A stretch of DNA of 64,000 nt from CAYLLN01 sp040901775 (GTDB lineage: Bacteria > Planctomycetota > Planctomycetia > Pirellulales > Pirellulaceae). Below the pieces are notes generated by a model that was given only the letters and a program-made list of their open reading frames with translations, did no database searches and was not told where the DNA came from. The stretch spans positions 9,122-73,121 of the forward strand of contig JBBDYF010000260.1 in NCBI GenBank assembly GCA_040901775.1, written 5' to 3'. The position numbers were made by a program, and so were the translations under genes. Shown in pieces: positions 23,834 to 33,142 of this stretch. Numbering within the stretch: the first letter of the stretch is position 1; each line of letters opens with the position of its first letter.

Positions 23834-25489
23834 CTACCGCATCGCCCCGAAGAAGAAGCTGAACATCTGCTCGTCGTCGCCCAGGGCCGAGGCCACGGGG
23901 AAGGCAAAGTCGAAGGCCAGCGGCGCGGGGCCCAGGGCCGGAACGTTCACCCGAAAGCCAAAACCCGGCGCGGTGCGGAAGTTTTCCGGGTGCAGGGCGA
24001 TTTTCTCTTCGACCGTGCCGAAATCGCAGAACACCACTCCCTTGATCATGTCGTCGGCCGTCAGCGGGAAAAAGTATTCCACCGAATTGAGCCAGCGGAA
24101 TTCGCCGCCGACGCGCACCGTGCCGTCGATCGGCGACGCACCGCGAAACGCATACCCGCGGAGCGTCGAGTAGCCCCCCGCAAAGTAGTTCTCGAACAGG
24201 GGCGTATCGGCGCCGGAGAAACCAACCTTCGACGTGAAGGCGAGCGTGTGTCGCCCCGAGCCGTCGGGCCGCTCGCGCATCAAGAAATACTGGCTGTAAT
24301 CGACCTCGGCTCGCGGATAATCGAACGAGCCGAAAGACTGTTCGAACGAGAGCTCAATCAAGTGCCCTTCGGTCGGCATGAAGGGGAGATCGCGCGTGTC
24401 GTGCGTGATGGCGACCCGTCCCGAGTAGATGTCGCTGCGGCCCACGACTCTGTCGAGCTCCTCAACGCCGTTGACCCGCGGATTGAAAATGTTCACGTTC
24501 TGGGCCGAGCCGGCGGCGCTGACCGACAGGTCGGGCGTCAGCCGATAGCCCAATTGCAACCGTCCGCCGTACCGCGATTCATTCCAGTCGAAGTAGCGGC
24601 GATCGAAGTAAAAGGCGCTCGCCCCAAAGCTGACGTTGGTGTCGAGAAAGTACGGATTGGTAAAGCTGACCAGGTAGCGCTGCACCTGGCTGCCGGGCTG
24701 GGCCTCGATCCGCAGTCCTTGCCCCGCGCCGCGAAAGGCGCCGCCGCTGACAAAATCGTCCCAACTGGTCGGCAGCCGCGTGGCGTCGAAATTCCGTTCG
24801 TCGATCGTGATCTGGCCCGTCACGCCGGCGTCGGAGTTGACCGCCACGCCGAACATGAAACGGCCCGTGCGGGTCTCTTCCACGAAAATGTCGAGCGGCG
24901 TCGGGGTTCCCTGCATCTCTTCGGGCGTGGGAGCGAGGTTCGACCGCGGCTGCCACCAGGGCATCGTGGGCGAAAAGGGGATCACCGGCGCGCTGCCCGG
25001 CGGCATCGCGCCGGGCGGCGGCGGAAGCGGCGGACCCGCTTGAAAGCCCTGCCCTTGGAATTCTTGGCCGGCTGGTGGTTGGAAGGCGTAGTTCGGCTGG
25101 GTCGCTGGCGGCTGGTAGGTGGTCGTCGCCGCGGGAGCCCCGCCCGAGACCGGCATCGGCCCGCGCGAGTATTGCTGGTCCGAGCCGGGAGTCGCTTCAC
25201 CGGGATACCCGTAGCCGGGCGCTTGATAACCGGGCGATTGATAGCCGGGAGTTTGGCCGCGGATGATCGTGGGCGGCCCCGACGCGGCCGGTGCGCCCGC
25301 CGCTTGGCCCGTGGGAACTTGAATGCTGGGGGCCTCGACCGGCTGCGGGCCGCAGTTGCCGGTGGGACATCCCGCGCCCCACGGACCATTGCCGGGCATC
25401 GCGCAGCCGGCCAACGCAGCGCATCCGGCCAGCGCAGCGCTCCACAGCGCAAGGCAGGCGGCGGTCTTCAGACAGTGTCGGCGGGTCAA
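23834..25489 (-). CDS. Omp85/BamA beta-barrel protein made separately, with lipoprotein signal
   Basis: A 551-residue protein from TTG 25489, chosen because AGGA lies eight to nine bases upstream and the next residues (TRRHCLKTAACLALWSAALAGC) form a lipoprotein signal with lipobox. About 170 residues of Pro/Gln/Gly-rich linker follow, including repeated GYQSPGY-like units, then a 16-strand-type barrel starting near LDIFVEETRTGRFMFGV and ending FSFFFGAMR. STLRGYAFRG is the L6 RGF/Y motif that marks Omp85 proteins. It contains no POTRA domain; five POTRAs are supplied by the gene 50 bases upstream. Together they would form the outer-membrane protein assembly machine. The frame is open far upstream, but that part only shadows the POTRA gene. 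Confidence 0.82.
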   Translation of the reverse strand: MTRRHCLKTAACLALWSAALAGCAALAGCAMPGNGPWGAGCPTGNCGPQPVEAPSIQVPTGQAAGAPAASGPPTIIRGQTPGYQSPGYQAPGYGYPGEATPGSDQQYSRGPMPVSGGAPAATTTYQPPATQPNYAFQPPAGQEFQGQGFQAGPPLPPPPGAMPPGSAPVIPFSPTMPWWQPRSNLAPTPEEMQGTPTPLDIFVEETRTGRFMFGVAVNSDAGVTGQITIDERNFDATRLPTSWDDFVSGGAFRGAGQGLRIEAQPGSQVQRYLVSFTNPYFLDTNVSFGASAFYFDRRYFDWNESRYGGRLQLGYRLTPDLSVSAAGSAQNVNIFNPRVNGVEELDRVVGRSDIYSGRVAITHDTRDLPFMPTEGHLIELSFEQSFGSFDYPRAEVDYSQYFLMRERPDGSGRHTLAFTSKVGFSGADTPLFENYFAGGYSTLRGYAFRGASPIDGTVRVGGEFRWLNSVEYFFPLTADDMIKGVVFCDFGTVEEKIALHPENFRTAPGFGFRVNVPALGPAPLAFDFAFPVASALGDDEQMFSFFFGAMR

Positions 25490-25539
25490 GGCGGGGTTCC
25501 TGGTGTCGGTTCGTGCGGGGAACTGGCAAACGGTCGCAT

Positions 25540-27087
25540 CTAGCGTGATCGAGGGCCCTCCCAAGAATAAATGCTCGGCGAGCCGCCATAGGCGGGCCGC
25601 GCCGGTGCGGCCGGCATCGCGACGGCGGGCGGCAGCGGGGATGCTTCGGGATTCTGCCCCCGGATCGTGCTTTGCGGTTTGGGCTCGGCTGCGATATTGC
25701 CGACCGAGTTGGCGTCGGGCGGCCGCACGGCGACTCGCGGTGGATCCCCTTGCTGCGGATCGACTTCGAACAATTGCGAGGCCTTCAACCGTCGCTCGGC
25801 GTCGCGGATTTTGCGGGTGTCCATGATGTCGCCCGGCCGCATTCCCAGTCGGTTCAACACGGTCGTCTGGCGGGTGTGGGGGAACTCGCCGCCGATGTTG
25901 ACATTGATCTCGCCGACGCGGAAGACCTCCCCTTCCTGGATGCGATAGACCAGGTCGAGCTGTCCCGGCTCTTCCAGGAATCGCGGGTCGGCCTGCACGT
26001 CGGCAAAGACGTGCCCCTGGCTGCCGTACAGATCGACGATCGTGCTCAGATCGCGGTTCATCTCGGCCTGGTTGAAATGCTTGCCGCTCTTGAGCGTCAG
26101 AAAATCGAGCAACGGGCCGCTGGCGAACTTGCCGTTCCCTTCGACCGAAACGTCCCGCACCACGTAGCGCGGCCCTTCGTCGATGATGAACTTGAGCGTC
26201 AGCCACTTGCCGGCGTCGTCGAACTGGAGCTCGCGGCCGATCCGCGCCCGGAAGTAGCCCAGGCTGCGGTAATAGGCGGTGATCTTTTCCACGTCGGAGT
26301 CGATTTTTGCCCGATCGACCTTGCCGCGGAAGAAGTGCCACAAAAAACCGGGCTTCGATTCGATCTGCGTCCGCAGCCGGGCATCGCTGGCGATCGAGTT
26401 TCCCTCGAACACCGTCGAAGCAATCCGTTCGAGCTGTCCCTCGTTGACGACCAAGACCAGCCCTTGGTCTTCTTTCTGGTCCCCTTCCAAGAGCGTCACC
26501 GTGGTGTTGGGAAAGCCGTTGGTCCGATACAACTCTTCGATTTTTCGGCGGGCTTCCTGGGCCGAATAGGCATTCAGCGGATCGCCTACCTTCAGGCCGT
26601 GCTCTTTACCCAGGGCCTTGTCGCTTTGCCCCCGGTTGCCGAGATAGCGGATGTAGTTGATGCGGGGCCGCTCGAACACCTCGTACACGACGACCACGCC
26701 CCCGTTTGCCTGGCGGGTATAGGTCTTCACGTCGCGGAAGAGGCCCGTTTGCAGCAGACGGCGGACGTCTCCCTGGACCAACTCGGCGTCGAACTCGCGG
26801 TCCCGCCGCGTTTGAATACTTTGCTGAACCTGGTAGTCCTTGGTCGAGGCATTGCCCGTCACCTCGACCTCGACGACCAACTGCCGCGGGCCGGGCTGCA
26901 CCTGCGCGGGATCGGGTTGCGGCCCAGCGGGCGCCGGTGCCGCCAGCGGCTGGGCCAACTCTGGCCCCAACGAATAACCTTGGGCCAGCGCAATCTGCGG
27001 CGCACCCAATAGCAAAGCCAGCAGGCCGCTCCGTAGCAGTCCCGCCGCGGGCGAGTCGCGATGAGGCATCCTGTCCCAGATCAACAT
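25540..27087 (-). CDS. BamA-like periplasmic protein of five POTRA domains without barrel
   Basis: A 515-residue exported protein (signal peptide ending IALAQG) consisting of five POTRA domains. They start at about residues 68 (LVVEVEVTGNAST), 146 (NYIRYLGNRGQSD), 225 (RIASTVFEGNSIAS), 318 (VVRDVSVEGNGKFAS) and 397 (RVGEINVNIGG). Five is the number in proteobacterial BamA. The protein ends in a Pro/Ala-rich tail where BamA would continue into its barrel. The barrel is encoded by the next gene, with its own start and signal. A frameshift is unlikely: a stop, a 50-base gap and a new signal peptide separate them. ATG 27087 is the upstream choice; ATG 27069 would also keep the signal. Confidence 0.85.
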   Translation of the reverse strand: MLIWDRMPHRDSPAAGLLRSGLLALLLGAPQIALAQGYSLGPELAQPLAAPAPAGPQPDPAQVQPGPRQLVVEVEVTGNASTKDYQVQQSIQTRRDREFDAELVQGDVRRLLQTGLFRDVKTYTRQANGGVVVVYEVFERPRINYIRYLGNRGQSDKALGKEHGLKVGDPLNAYSAQEARRKIEELYRTNGFPNTTVTLLEGDQKEDQGLVLVVNEGQLERIASTVFEGNSIASDARLRTQIESKPGFLWHFFRGKVDRAKIDSDVEKITAYYRSLGYFRARIGRELQFDDAGKWLTLKFIIDEGPRYVVRDVSVEGNGKFASGPLLDFLTLKSGKHFNQAEMNRDLSTIVDLYGSQGHVFADVQADPRFLEEPGQLDLVYRIQEGEVFRVGEINVNIGGEFPHTRQTTVLNRLGMRPGDIMDTRKIRDAERRLKASQLFEVDPQQGDPPRVAVRPPDANSVGNIAAEPKPQSTIRGQNPEASPLPPAVAMPAAPARPAYGGSPSIYSWEGPRSR

Positions 27088-27226
27088 AAAGGACGGACCT
27101 TATTACTACAGCGCTGAGTCGAGGTTTTGATCGTTCATGAACTGCTAGCACGTGATAGAAACGTGAGCAAATCGCCAGCTAGCGATCGGCTGCTAGCGGG
27201 CAAGAAACGGAACCTGGCGTTGTAGT

Positions 27227-27256
27227 ATTATGACGGACATGGAAAAGGCGTGACAA
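27227..27256 (-). promoter_or_regulatory. Promoter for the split-BamA operon
   Basis: On the minus strand TTGTCA and CATAAT are separated by 18 bases, each one mismatch from consensus. The start would fall roughly 130 bases before the POTRA gene ATG, leaving a moderately long leader. Confidence 0.5.
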
Positions 27257-27566
27257 GCTGCCGACTGGAAGCGACTTGCGCTTGGCGCGCAACGAGGTTG
27301 CCCGCCGGAAGTTTCCCCGGCCAAAGGCCGCGTATGAATACTGAAACGGCGACAGAGCCGCAAGGCGAGTTTCAGCAAGCGGTGCGCGAGCGAGCATCGG
27401 GCCGTGAACGGTTACGCATCGGGCATAATCGCTTCGGAAAATGCTTCGCCTTGCTTTTGATATCGCCGTAAGCGATTACGCGGCAATCACTTGGGGCCGA
27501 TTCCATCAGTCCCTTGGGGTCACTGGTACATTTCGCGGTGCATCGCGGCGCTCGGTAGCCGATTGC
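27257..27566. other. Intergenic region upstream of the BamA promoter
   Basis: About 310 bases without a supported gene. An inverted repeat CTGAAAC...GTTTCAG spans 27341-27375, and its right half resembles a stretch near 15728. This is probably a dispersed repeat or the end of the phosphoesterase transcript. Confidence 0.4.
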
Positions 27567-28949
27567 CTACTTGCTTTCGAGACGCGCACGCTCGGGCAGT
27601 TTCGCGGCCTCCTCGGTCAGTAGGTTGATCTGGCCGGGGCGTTTGTCGAGAACGAAGGCGTCGTACACCTGGCCGACGGCGGTGCGGGCCTCGTAACGCA
27701 GGCGGTCGCCATCAATGTGAATGATTTGATAGAGCTGCGTCGCCTCGGCCGAGCGCTTCATAAACGGATGCGCCTGCAGCTTGTACATCTTGGGACCGCT
27801 GACCGACACGACATAGACCGTTCCCGTTTTCGCTGCCACCTGGCTGACGCCGGTCGGCACGTTGCCGATCGTTTCGGGCATGGCCAGCGGCGTTTCCAGG
27901 CCGGTCCGGCCGTAGGTGTGGTCGTGCCCTTGCAACACCAGATCGACGCGGTACTTGTCCAGAATCGGCTTCCACGAGTTGCGGAGAGCCGGGTTGTCCC
28001 GGTTTTGCCCGGTCGAAAAAATCGGGTGATGGAACGTGCAAACCACCCACGGCGACTTGTTCTCGGCCAGCACCTCGTCGAGCCAGGCCGCCTGCGCATC
28101 GAGCTGGGTGTTGCTGTTCAGGCCGATGATCCGCAAGTTCTGATAGACGAGCGTGTAGCACGTTTCTTCCAGACCCTGCGGACCGTTTTCGGGCAGCGTG
28201 AACTGCGGCCGCCAATGATGCGATAACCGGCGGCTGCCGTCGCCGTCACGAGCCTGCTCGTGGTTGCCGGGAACCGGCACGCTGGGGACCATCGCATTGA
28301 GCCAGTGCCCCGCGCCAAACCACTCGCCCCATTCGGCGTCGGATTCGGCCCGATTGATCAGGTCGCCGGCGTGGATCATGAAGCGGGCCTTCGGCGCGTC
28401 GCGGTGCGCCTCGCGAATGACCCGCGACCACATCGACCGCACTTCGGTTTGCGCGTCGCCGAAGTAGATGAACGAAAAAGGATCCGGCCGGTCGCTGGCG
28501 GTCGAAAAGTGGAACCACTCGCTCCAGTTCACTCCGTCCCCCACGCGGTAGGCGTATTTTGTCGCGGGCGCAAGATCGGTGAACTCGACCGAGTGGTAGC
28601 GGGCGGTCGAGAGATCGGTCTGCAAGGTCTGCGACGTGGCTGCTTGTTCCTTCGCGGTTTTGCGAAACGCGGGATCGGCCGACGCCACGGCCAACTCGGC
28701 AAGCCCCCGTTTGGTCTCGGCCCAAGTCCGCCAGGTGACCGCCTGGCTGGTCGCGGGATCGCCCGACCAGGTGAGCACGATCCGGTCGGGCATGGCGGTT
28801 GGCCGATAGAATTCGGCGGGCTTCACTGCCACGGGTGGGTGATCGTGCCCCTCGTGTGCAGTCGCCAGCGACAGGGCCAGCAACAGGCCTCCCACCGCTC
28901 CGCACAACCAGCACCGCCCACGATTGGTTCGTCCAGCCTGGCTGCTCAT
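27567..28949 (-). CDS. Secreted purple-acid-phosphatase-like metallophosphoesterase
   Basis: A 460-residue exported phosphatase. ATG 28949 is chosen because AAGGA lies seven bases upstream and it begins a signal peptide. A fibronectin-III-like N-terminal domain (DRIVLTWSGDPATSQAVTWRTW ... AYRVGDGVNWSEWFHFST) precedes the calcineurin-like domain with the metal motifs YFGDAQ, HAGDLIN, PGNHE, FHHPIF and GHDHTYGR. This domain order is that of purple acid phosphatases, which release phosphate from organic esters in the periplasm or outside. A His-rich AHEGHDHPP follows the signal. The gene is divergent from the FabH-like gene. No Pho-box was looked for in detail. Confidence 0.88.
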   Translation of the reverse strand: MSSQAGRTNRGRCWLCGAVGGLLLALSLATAHEGHDHPPVAVKPAEFYRPTAMPDRIVLTWSGDPATSQAVTWRTWAETKRGLAELAVASADPAFRKTAKEQAATSQTLQTDLSTARYHSVEFTDLAPATKYAYRVGDGVNWSEWFHFSTASDRPDPFSFIYFGDAQTEVRSMWSRVIREAHRDAPKARFMIHAGDLINRAESDAEWGEWFGAGHWLNAMVPSVPVPGNHEQARDGDGSRRLSHHWRPQFTLPENGPQGLEETCYTLVYQNLRIIGLNSNTQLDAQAAWLDEVLAENKSPWVVCTFHHPIFSTGQNRDNPALRNSWKPILDKYRVDLVLQGHDHTYGRTGLETPLAMPETIGNVPTGVSQVAAKTGTVYVVSVSGPKMYKLQAHPFMKRSAEATQLYQIIHIDGDRLRYEARTAVGQVYDAFVLDKRPGQINLLTEEAAKLPERARLESK

Positions 28950-29124
28950 GCGTTTGTCCTTGTACTTGTATCCGTCCTCAATTCGAGCCTGGAAGCAATG
29001 TAACTCCCCAGTGCAGCGCCCGGCTAGCAACTATCCGATTTTGTTGCCGGCCGGTATAAAGGATTTCGGCGGCTCGAGCATTCTTCCTGGCCGCGACACG
29101 CCTTCGCCGAACCATTTTGCTGGC

Positions 29125-30243
29125 ATGACTTTGACGACGCTCTTGCCTTCCACCACGCCGGCTGCAAGCTCGCCTGCGGGCGAGTCCCCGCACCGCTTGC
29201 CGCCAGATGGCCCACAAAACGCCACCAAGGCGTCTACCTTGTCCGCAGCTTACCCCGCTTTGCATTGCCTGACGGGCGTGCAAATCCTGTCGGTCGGCGC
29301 GTACGCTCCGCCCGAAGTGGTGACCAACGCCGATCTGGCGTCGCTGGGTTGCGATGCGGAGTGGATCGTGCAGCGCACGGGGATTCGCGAGCGACGCCGG
29401 GCTGCCGCGGATGTTGCTACCAGCGACCTGGCCTACGAGGCGGCCGTGCGGTGTTTGCAGCGCGCAGGGGTGAGCATCGATCAGGTCGATCTGATCGTTC
29501 TAGCCACCATGACGCCCGATAGTCCCACTCCCTCGACCGCTTGCCAGATGCAGCGGCGACTCGGCGGACGCGCCCCGGCGTTCGATGTGTCGGCCGCCTG
29601 CGCCGGCTTCATGTTCGCCTTGGTCACTGGCATGCAGTTCGTAAAAACGGGCTGCGCCCGGCGGGTGCTGGTCGTCGGAGCCGACTTGATGACGCGGGTC
29701 GTCGATCCGGCCGACAAAAAAATCTTTCCCCTGTTTGGCGACGGGGCAGGCGCCGTCCTGCTCGGGCCGGGCGACGAAGATCAAGGCTTGCTGTCGTATT
29801 CCCTGGGGGCCGACGGGAGCGGCGCTAGCCTTTTGCAAACGTACGCAGGCGGCACGCGCGAACCGCTGACCGCCGAGGGGATCGCTGCCGGCCGCCAGTA
29901 CATGCAGATGGAGGGGCGGGCGGTCTTCAAGTGGGCCGTACACCTGCTAGTCGATTCGATCCGCGAATGCTTGGGCGCGGCCGGGCTGACCCCCGCCGAA
30001 CTTGACTGTCTCGTTTTGCATCAGGCCAACCACCGCATTCTTACAGCGGCAGCCGACGCGCTGGAGATCCCGCCCGAGAAACTGGCGATCAACCTAGACC
30101 GCTACGGCAACACCTCGGCGGCCAGCATTCCGCTGGTCCTCGACGAGTTGCAAACCGCCGGCCGCCTCCGCCGCGGCGACCACATTCTCATCTCCGGCTT
30201 CGGGGCCGGCCTGGCCTGGGGTACGGGGGTTTTCCGGTGGTGA
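29125..30243 (+). CDS. fabH: 3-oxoacyl-ACP synthase III (FabH-like)
   Basis: A 372-residue beta-ketoacyl synthase III that starts fatty-acid chains by condensing an acyl-CoA with malonyl-ACP. The triad is complete: Cys159 in SAACAGF, His299 in LHQANHRI and Asn329 in GNTSAAS. The C-terminal GFGAGLAWGTGVFRW closes the fold. The chosen ATG leaves about 45 extra residues (Pro/Ser/Ala-rich) before the usual start at VQILSVGAYAPP; a downstream TTG could be the true start. No other fatty-acid gene is adjacent, so this may be a second copy or serve a special lipid, as planctomycetes often carry several FabH paralogues. Confidence 0.85.
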   Translation: MTLTTLLPSTTPAASSPAGESPHRLPPDGPQNATKASTLSAAYPALHCLTGVQILSVGAYAPPEVVTNADLASLGCDAEWIVQRTGIRERRRAAADVATSDLAYEAAVRCLQRAGVSIDQVDLIVLATMTPDSPTPSTACQMQRRLGGRAPAFDVSAACAGFMFALVTGMQFVKTGCARRVLVVGADLMTRVVDPADKKIFPLFGDGAGAVLLGPGDEDQGLLSYSLGADGSGASLLQTYAGGTREPLTAEGIAAGRQYMQMEGRAVFKWAVHLLVDSIRECLGAAGLTPAELDCLVLHQANHRILTAAADALEIPPEKLAINLDRYGNTSAASIPLVLDELQTAGRLRRGDHILISGFGAGLAWGTGVFRW

Positions 30244-30311
30244 GTCGCGATTGAGTCGGCGAGGACGCAAGTTTCGCGCAACACCGGCTCTCGGTGGGCT
30301 AATATAAGCAG

Positions 30312-30968
30312 ATGAAGTTATTTCCCATTCTCCTCGTGATTGCCGGAACCTACGGCCTCTTTCACGTCACCATCCAATCGTTTCGACATGTGTTCGTGCT
30401 GCTGGTCGAGCCCCGGACCTCGGTGCTCGACAAGTACGAGCCGGCCCAGCGCGAGGTGGACGAGGCCAAAAGCCTGGACGAGTTGGTCGCCCCGTATGAC
30501 GATGCCCGAGCCCGGGTCAAGGCCTGGGAGCAGGGCAAAACGGCTGCCGAAATCCAGGACCGACAATGGGACGAACCCTATCTCACGGCCAACCGGCTCA
30601 AAGAGGCAGTCCAGACGTGGGAAGAACATCACCGGCAAATCCGCGAGCTCAATTTCTATTGGTGGTGCGGACTGGCTTGCTACATCGCGGGGCAGGCGGT
30701 CTATCGCCGCTGGCACCCGCTGCTCGGCATGGCGTTCTTCCTGGTCGCCTTTGCGGAGATGATCTACTGGACCAGCCCGGCAATAGGGGGTTGGAGCGGT
30801 GGCGAAGAATTCTCGCGGCTTGTCCTTTGGAAGCTGCTCTATTCGCTGGCGACGCTCGGCCTGATCTTGGCGGGGTGGTCGTGGACGATCATCCCCAGCC
30901 TTCGCGCCGCAGCGGCGGCGGATAGGGCCGCGAAGTGCAACGCAGCGGCCGCTGGCTCCGCCCCTTGA
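30312..30968 (+). CDS. Hypothetical membrane protein
   Basis: A 218-residue protein with an N-terminal hydrophobic segment (LFPILLVIAGTYGLFHV), a charged region predicted to be coiled (about 35-110), and two or three further membrane segments (WWCGLACYIAGQAVY; LLGMAFFLVAFAEMIYW; LLYSLATLGLILAGWSWTI). I recognise no family. TAATAT lies only seven bases before the ATG and there is no Shine-Dalgarno, so the mRNA could be leaderless. It ends in an Ala-rich tail. Confidence 0.6.
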   Translation: MKLFPILLVIAGTYGLFHVTIQSFRHVFVLLVEPRTSVLDKYEPAQREVDEAKSLDELVAPYDDARARVKAWEQGKTAAEIQDRQWDEPYLTANRLKEAVQTWEEHHRQIRELNFYWWCGLACYIAGQAVYRRWHPLLGMAFFLVAFAEMIYWTSPAIGGWSGGEEFSRLVLWKLLYSLATLGLILAGWSWTIIPSLRAAAAADRAAKCNAAAAGSAP

Positions 30969-31328
30969 CTTTTGGTGTACGTTTGATACAAATAGGATCG
31001 CTTGCAACGGCGTTGGCTGCGATCGTACGAACGATCGACGCGGGGCCATTTGTGCCAGGGGTGGCCGAAGCGAGTGCCGCGCTTAAACTGCATAACTTGC
31101 ATAAGTGCAGAGTCCCGTTTTCAGACATAAACCATTATGGAATAATGTCTTGCGACGAATAAATGACCTGAAAAAAGCTTGCGTTATGCATGCATAGGAT
31201 GCCGTCGCGGCTCGCGTTGGAAGGTCAAGGACGCGGAGCGTCGGGGGCGTGCGTTCCCACGCAGAGCGTAGGTACGAGAGAATCTGAAATCTGAAGTCCC
31301 TAAAATCTGAAATCCTAAAATCGCCACG
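30969..31328. other. Intergenic region with repeats upstream of pepF
   Basis: About 360 bases. It includes an inverted repeat CGATCGT-ACGA-ACGATCG (31020-31037), an imperfect palindrome around CGTTCCCACGC-AGA-GCGTAGGTACG (about 31250-31275) of a kind common in planctomycete spacers, and an AATCTGAAATC-type simple repeat up to the pepF start. No gene is supported. Confidence 0.5.
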
Positions 31329-33134
31329 ATGCCCAAAGTCCTTCGCCTCCCCGCCCGTTCCGCCGTCAAGCCAGCCGATACCTGGGATCTATCCGCCTTG
31401 TGCGACAGCGACGCCGCTTGGGCCACGCTCTTTCAAAAGCTCGACAAGCAAATCGCCGGCTTCGCCAAGTTCCGCGGCAAGCTGGGCGAAAGCGCGAAGT
31501 CGCTGGCCGCCTGCCTGAAGTTCGATGCCGAGTTCGATCGCCTGGCCGAGCGCGTCGGCGGTTATGCCCATCTCAAAATCACCGAGGACCAGGCCAACAG
31601 CGATTATCAGGCGATGATCGCTCGCTTTTCCAACCTGGCGACGCGGGCCGCGCAAGCCGCCAGCTACATCCGGCCCGAAATCCTGACGCTTCCCAAGAAG
31701 ACGATCGACCAGTACCTGGCCGCCAAAGAGCTGGCCCCCTATCGGCTGGCGCTGGAGCGGCTGCTGCGGTACAAGCCGTACACGCTGAACGAGCGGGAGG
31801 AAGAGTTGCTCGCCATGCAGGGAGAAATGGCCGAGGCAGCCCGCAAGGCGTTCCGTCAGTTGCTCGATGCCGACATGAAATTCGGCCTCGTGAAGAACGA
31901 AAAGGGAGAGCAGGTCGAATTGTCGAACTCGACGTTCAGCCGGCTGCTGGTCTCGCCCGAGCGGAGCGTGCGAAAAAATGCCTTTCACAAGTATTACGAG
32001 CAGTTCACCGGGCACGAAAACACGCTGACGGCGACGCTGGCTGGCTCGATCCATAAAGATGCGTACTACGCCAAGGCGCGAAACTATCCCAGCGCCCTGG
32101 CGGCGGCCCTGTTTCCCGACAACGTGCCCCAGTCGGTCTATGACAATCTGATTTCCGCCGTGCATAAGAACCTGCCGGCGGTGCATCGCTATTACGACGT
32201 GCGCCGGCGGAAGATGAAGCTCAAGGAGATTCATCACTACGACACCTACGTGCCAATTCTCAGCGACCTCGAAGTCAAGCGGAACTGGAACCAAGCGGTC
32301 AAACTGGTCATCGGCGCTTTGCAGCCGCTGGGGAGCGAATACTGCTCGGTGCTCGAACAGGGGCTGCTCGACGGCCGCTGGTGCGACCGCTATCCCAACC
32401 AGGGGAAGCAGAGCGGCGCCTTTTCGAGCGGCAGCTTCGACAGCCCGCCTTACATCCTGATGAATTACAGCCCGGATGTTTTCAACGACGTGTTCACGCT
32501 GGCGCACGAGGCGGGGCACTCGATGCACACCTGGCATTCGGCCCGTAAGCAGCCGTACCAGTATTATGGCTACGTGATCTTCGTGGCCGAGGTGGCAAGC
32601 ACCTTCAATGAAATGCTTTTGAGTCACCACCTGCTCGAAAACGCGCGGGACGACCGGCAGCGAGCCTATCTGGTCAACCGCGAGATCGACGACATTCGCA
32701 GCACCGTCGTCCGGCAGACGATGTTTGCCGAGTTCGAGCAAATCACCCATGCCATGGCCGAGGCGGGCGAGCCCTTGACGGTGCAGTCGTTCAAAGATGT
32801 GTATCGCAAGCTGCTCGAAACATACTTTGGTCCCGACTTCACTCTGGACGACGAGCTATCGCTCGAATGCCTGCGGATTCCGCACTTTTATCGGGCCTTC
32901 TATGTCTATAAGTACGCCACGGGGATGAGCGCGGCGATCGCCCTCAGCCAGCGCGTGCTGACCGGGGGCAAAAAAGAACTGGCCGACTATCTCGGCTTCC
33001 TCTCGACGGGCTGCTCGAAAGATCCGCTCGATTTGTTGCGCGACGCCGGCGTCGATATGCAGCGCCCCGAGCCGGTCGATACGGCCCTGGCCTACTTCGG
33101 CAAGCTGGTGGACGAACTGGACGAGCTGCTGTAA
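31329..33134 (+). CDS. pepF: Oligoendopeptidase F (M3 metallopeptidase)
   Basis: A 601-residue cytosolic zinc peptidase that cleaves short oligopeptides. The M3 active site is HEAGHSMH with zinc ligands His393 and His397, and the third ligand Glu lies about 27 residues on in VASTFNEML. The N-terminal PepF domain (TWDLSALCDSDAAWATLF) and the downstream substrate motifs (RIPHFYRAFYVYKYATGMSAA) match the family, and the length is typical. No signal peptide is present. The gene converges on the dihydroorotase gene with eight bases between stops. Confidence 0.93.
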   Translation: MPKVLRLPARSAVKPADTWDLSALCDSDAAWATLFQKLDKQIAGFAKFRGKLGESAKSLAACLKFDAEFDRLAERVGGYAHLKITEDQANSDYQAMIARFSNLATRAAQAASYIRPEILTLPKKTIDQYLAAKELAPYRLALERLLRYKPYTLNEREEELLAMQGEMAEAARKAFRQLLDADMKFGLVKNEKGEQVELSNSTFSRLLVSPERSVRKNAFHKYYEQFTGHENTLTATLAGSIHKDAYYAKARNYPSALAAALFPDNVPQSVYDNLISAVHKNLPAVHRYYDVRRRKMKLKEIHHYDTYVPILSDLEVKRNWNQAVKLVIGALQPLGSEYCSVLEQGLLDGRWCDRYPNQGKQSGAFSSGSFDSPPYILMNYSPDVFNDVFTLAHEAGHSMHTWHSARKQPYQYYGYVIFVAEVASTFNEMLLSHHLLENARDDRQRAYLVNREIDDIRSTVVRQTMFAEFEQITHAMAEAGEPLTVQSFKDVYRKLLETYFGPDFTLDDELSLECLRIPHFYRAFYVYKYATGMSAAIALSQRVLTGGKKELADYLGFLSTGCSKDPLDLLRDAGVDMQRPEPVDTALAYFGKLVDELDELL

Positions 33135-33142
33135 GGCGGGAG

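Noticed and set aside
25490..26341. Long N-terminal extension of the Omp85 barrel gene
   Set aside because: It is read in another frame over the POTRA gene, is Arg/Gly-rich and has no domain; a TTG with a ribosome-binding site and lipoprotein signal lies at 25489.
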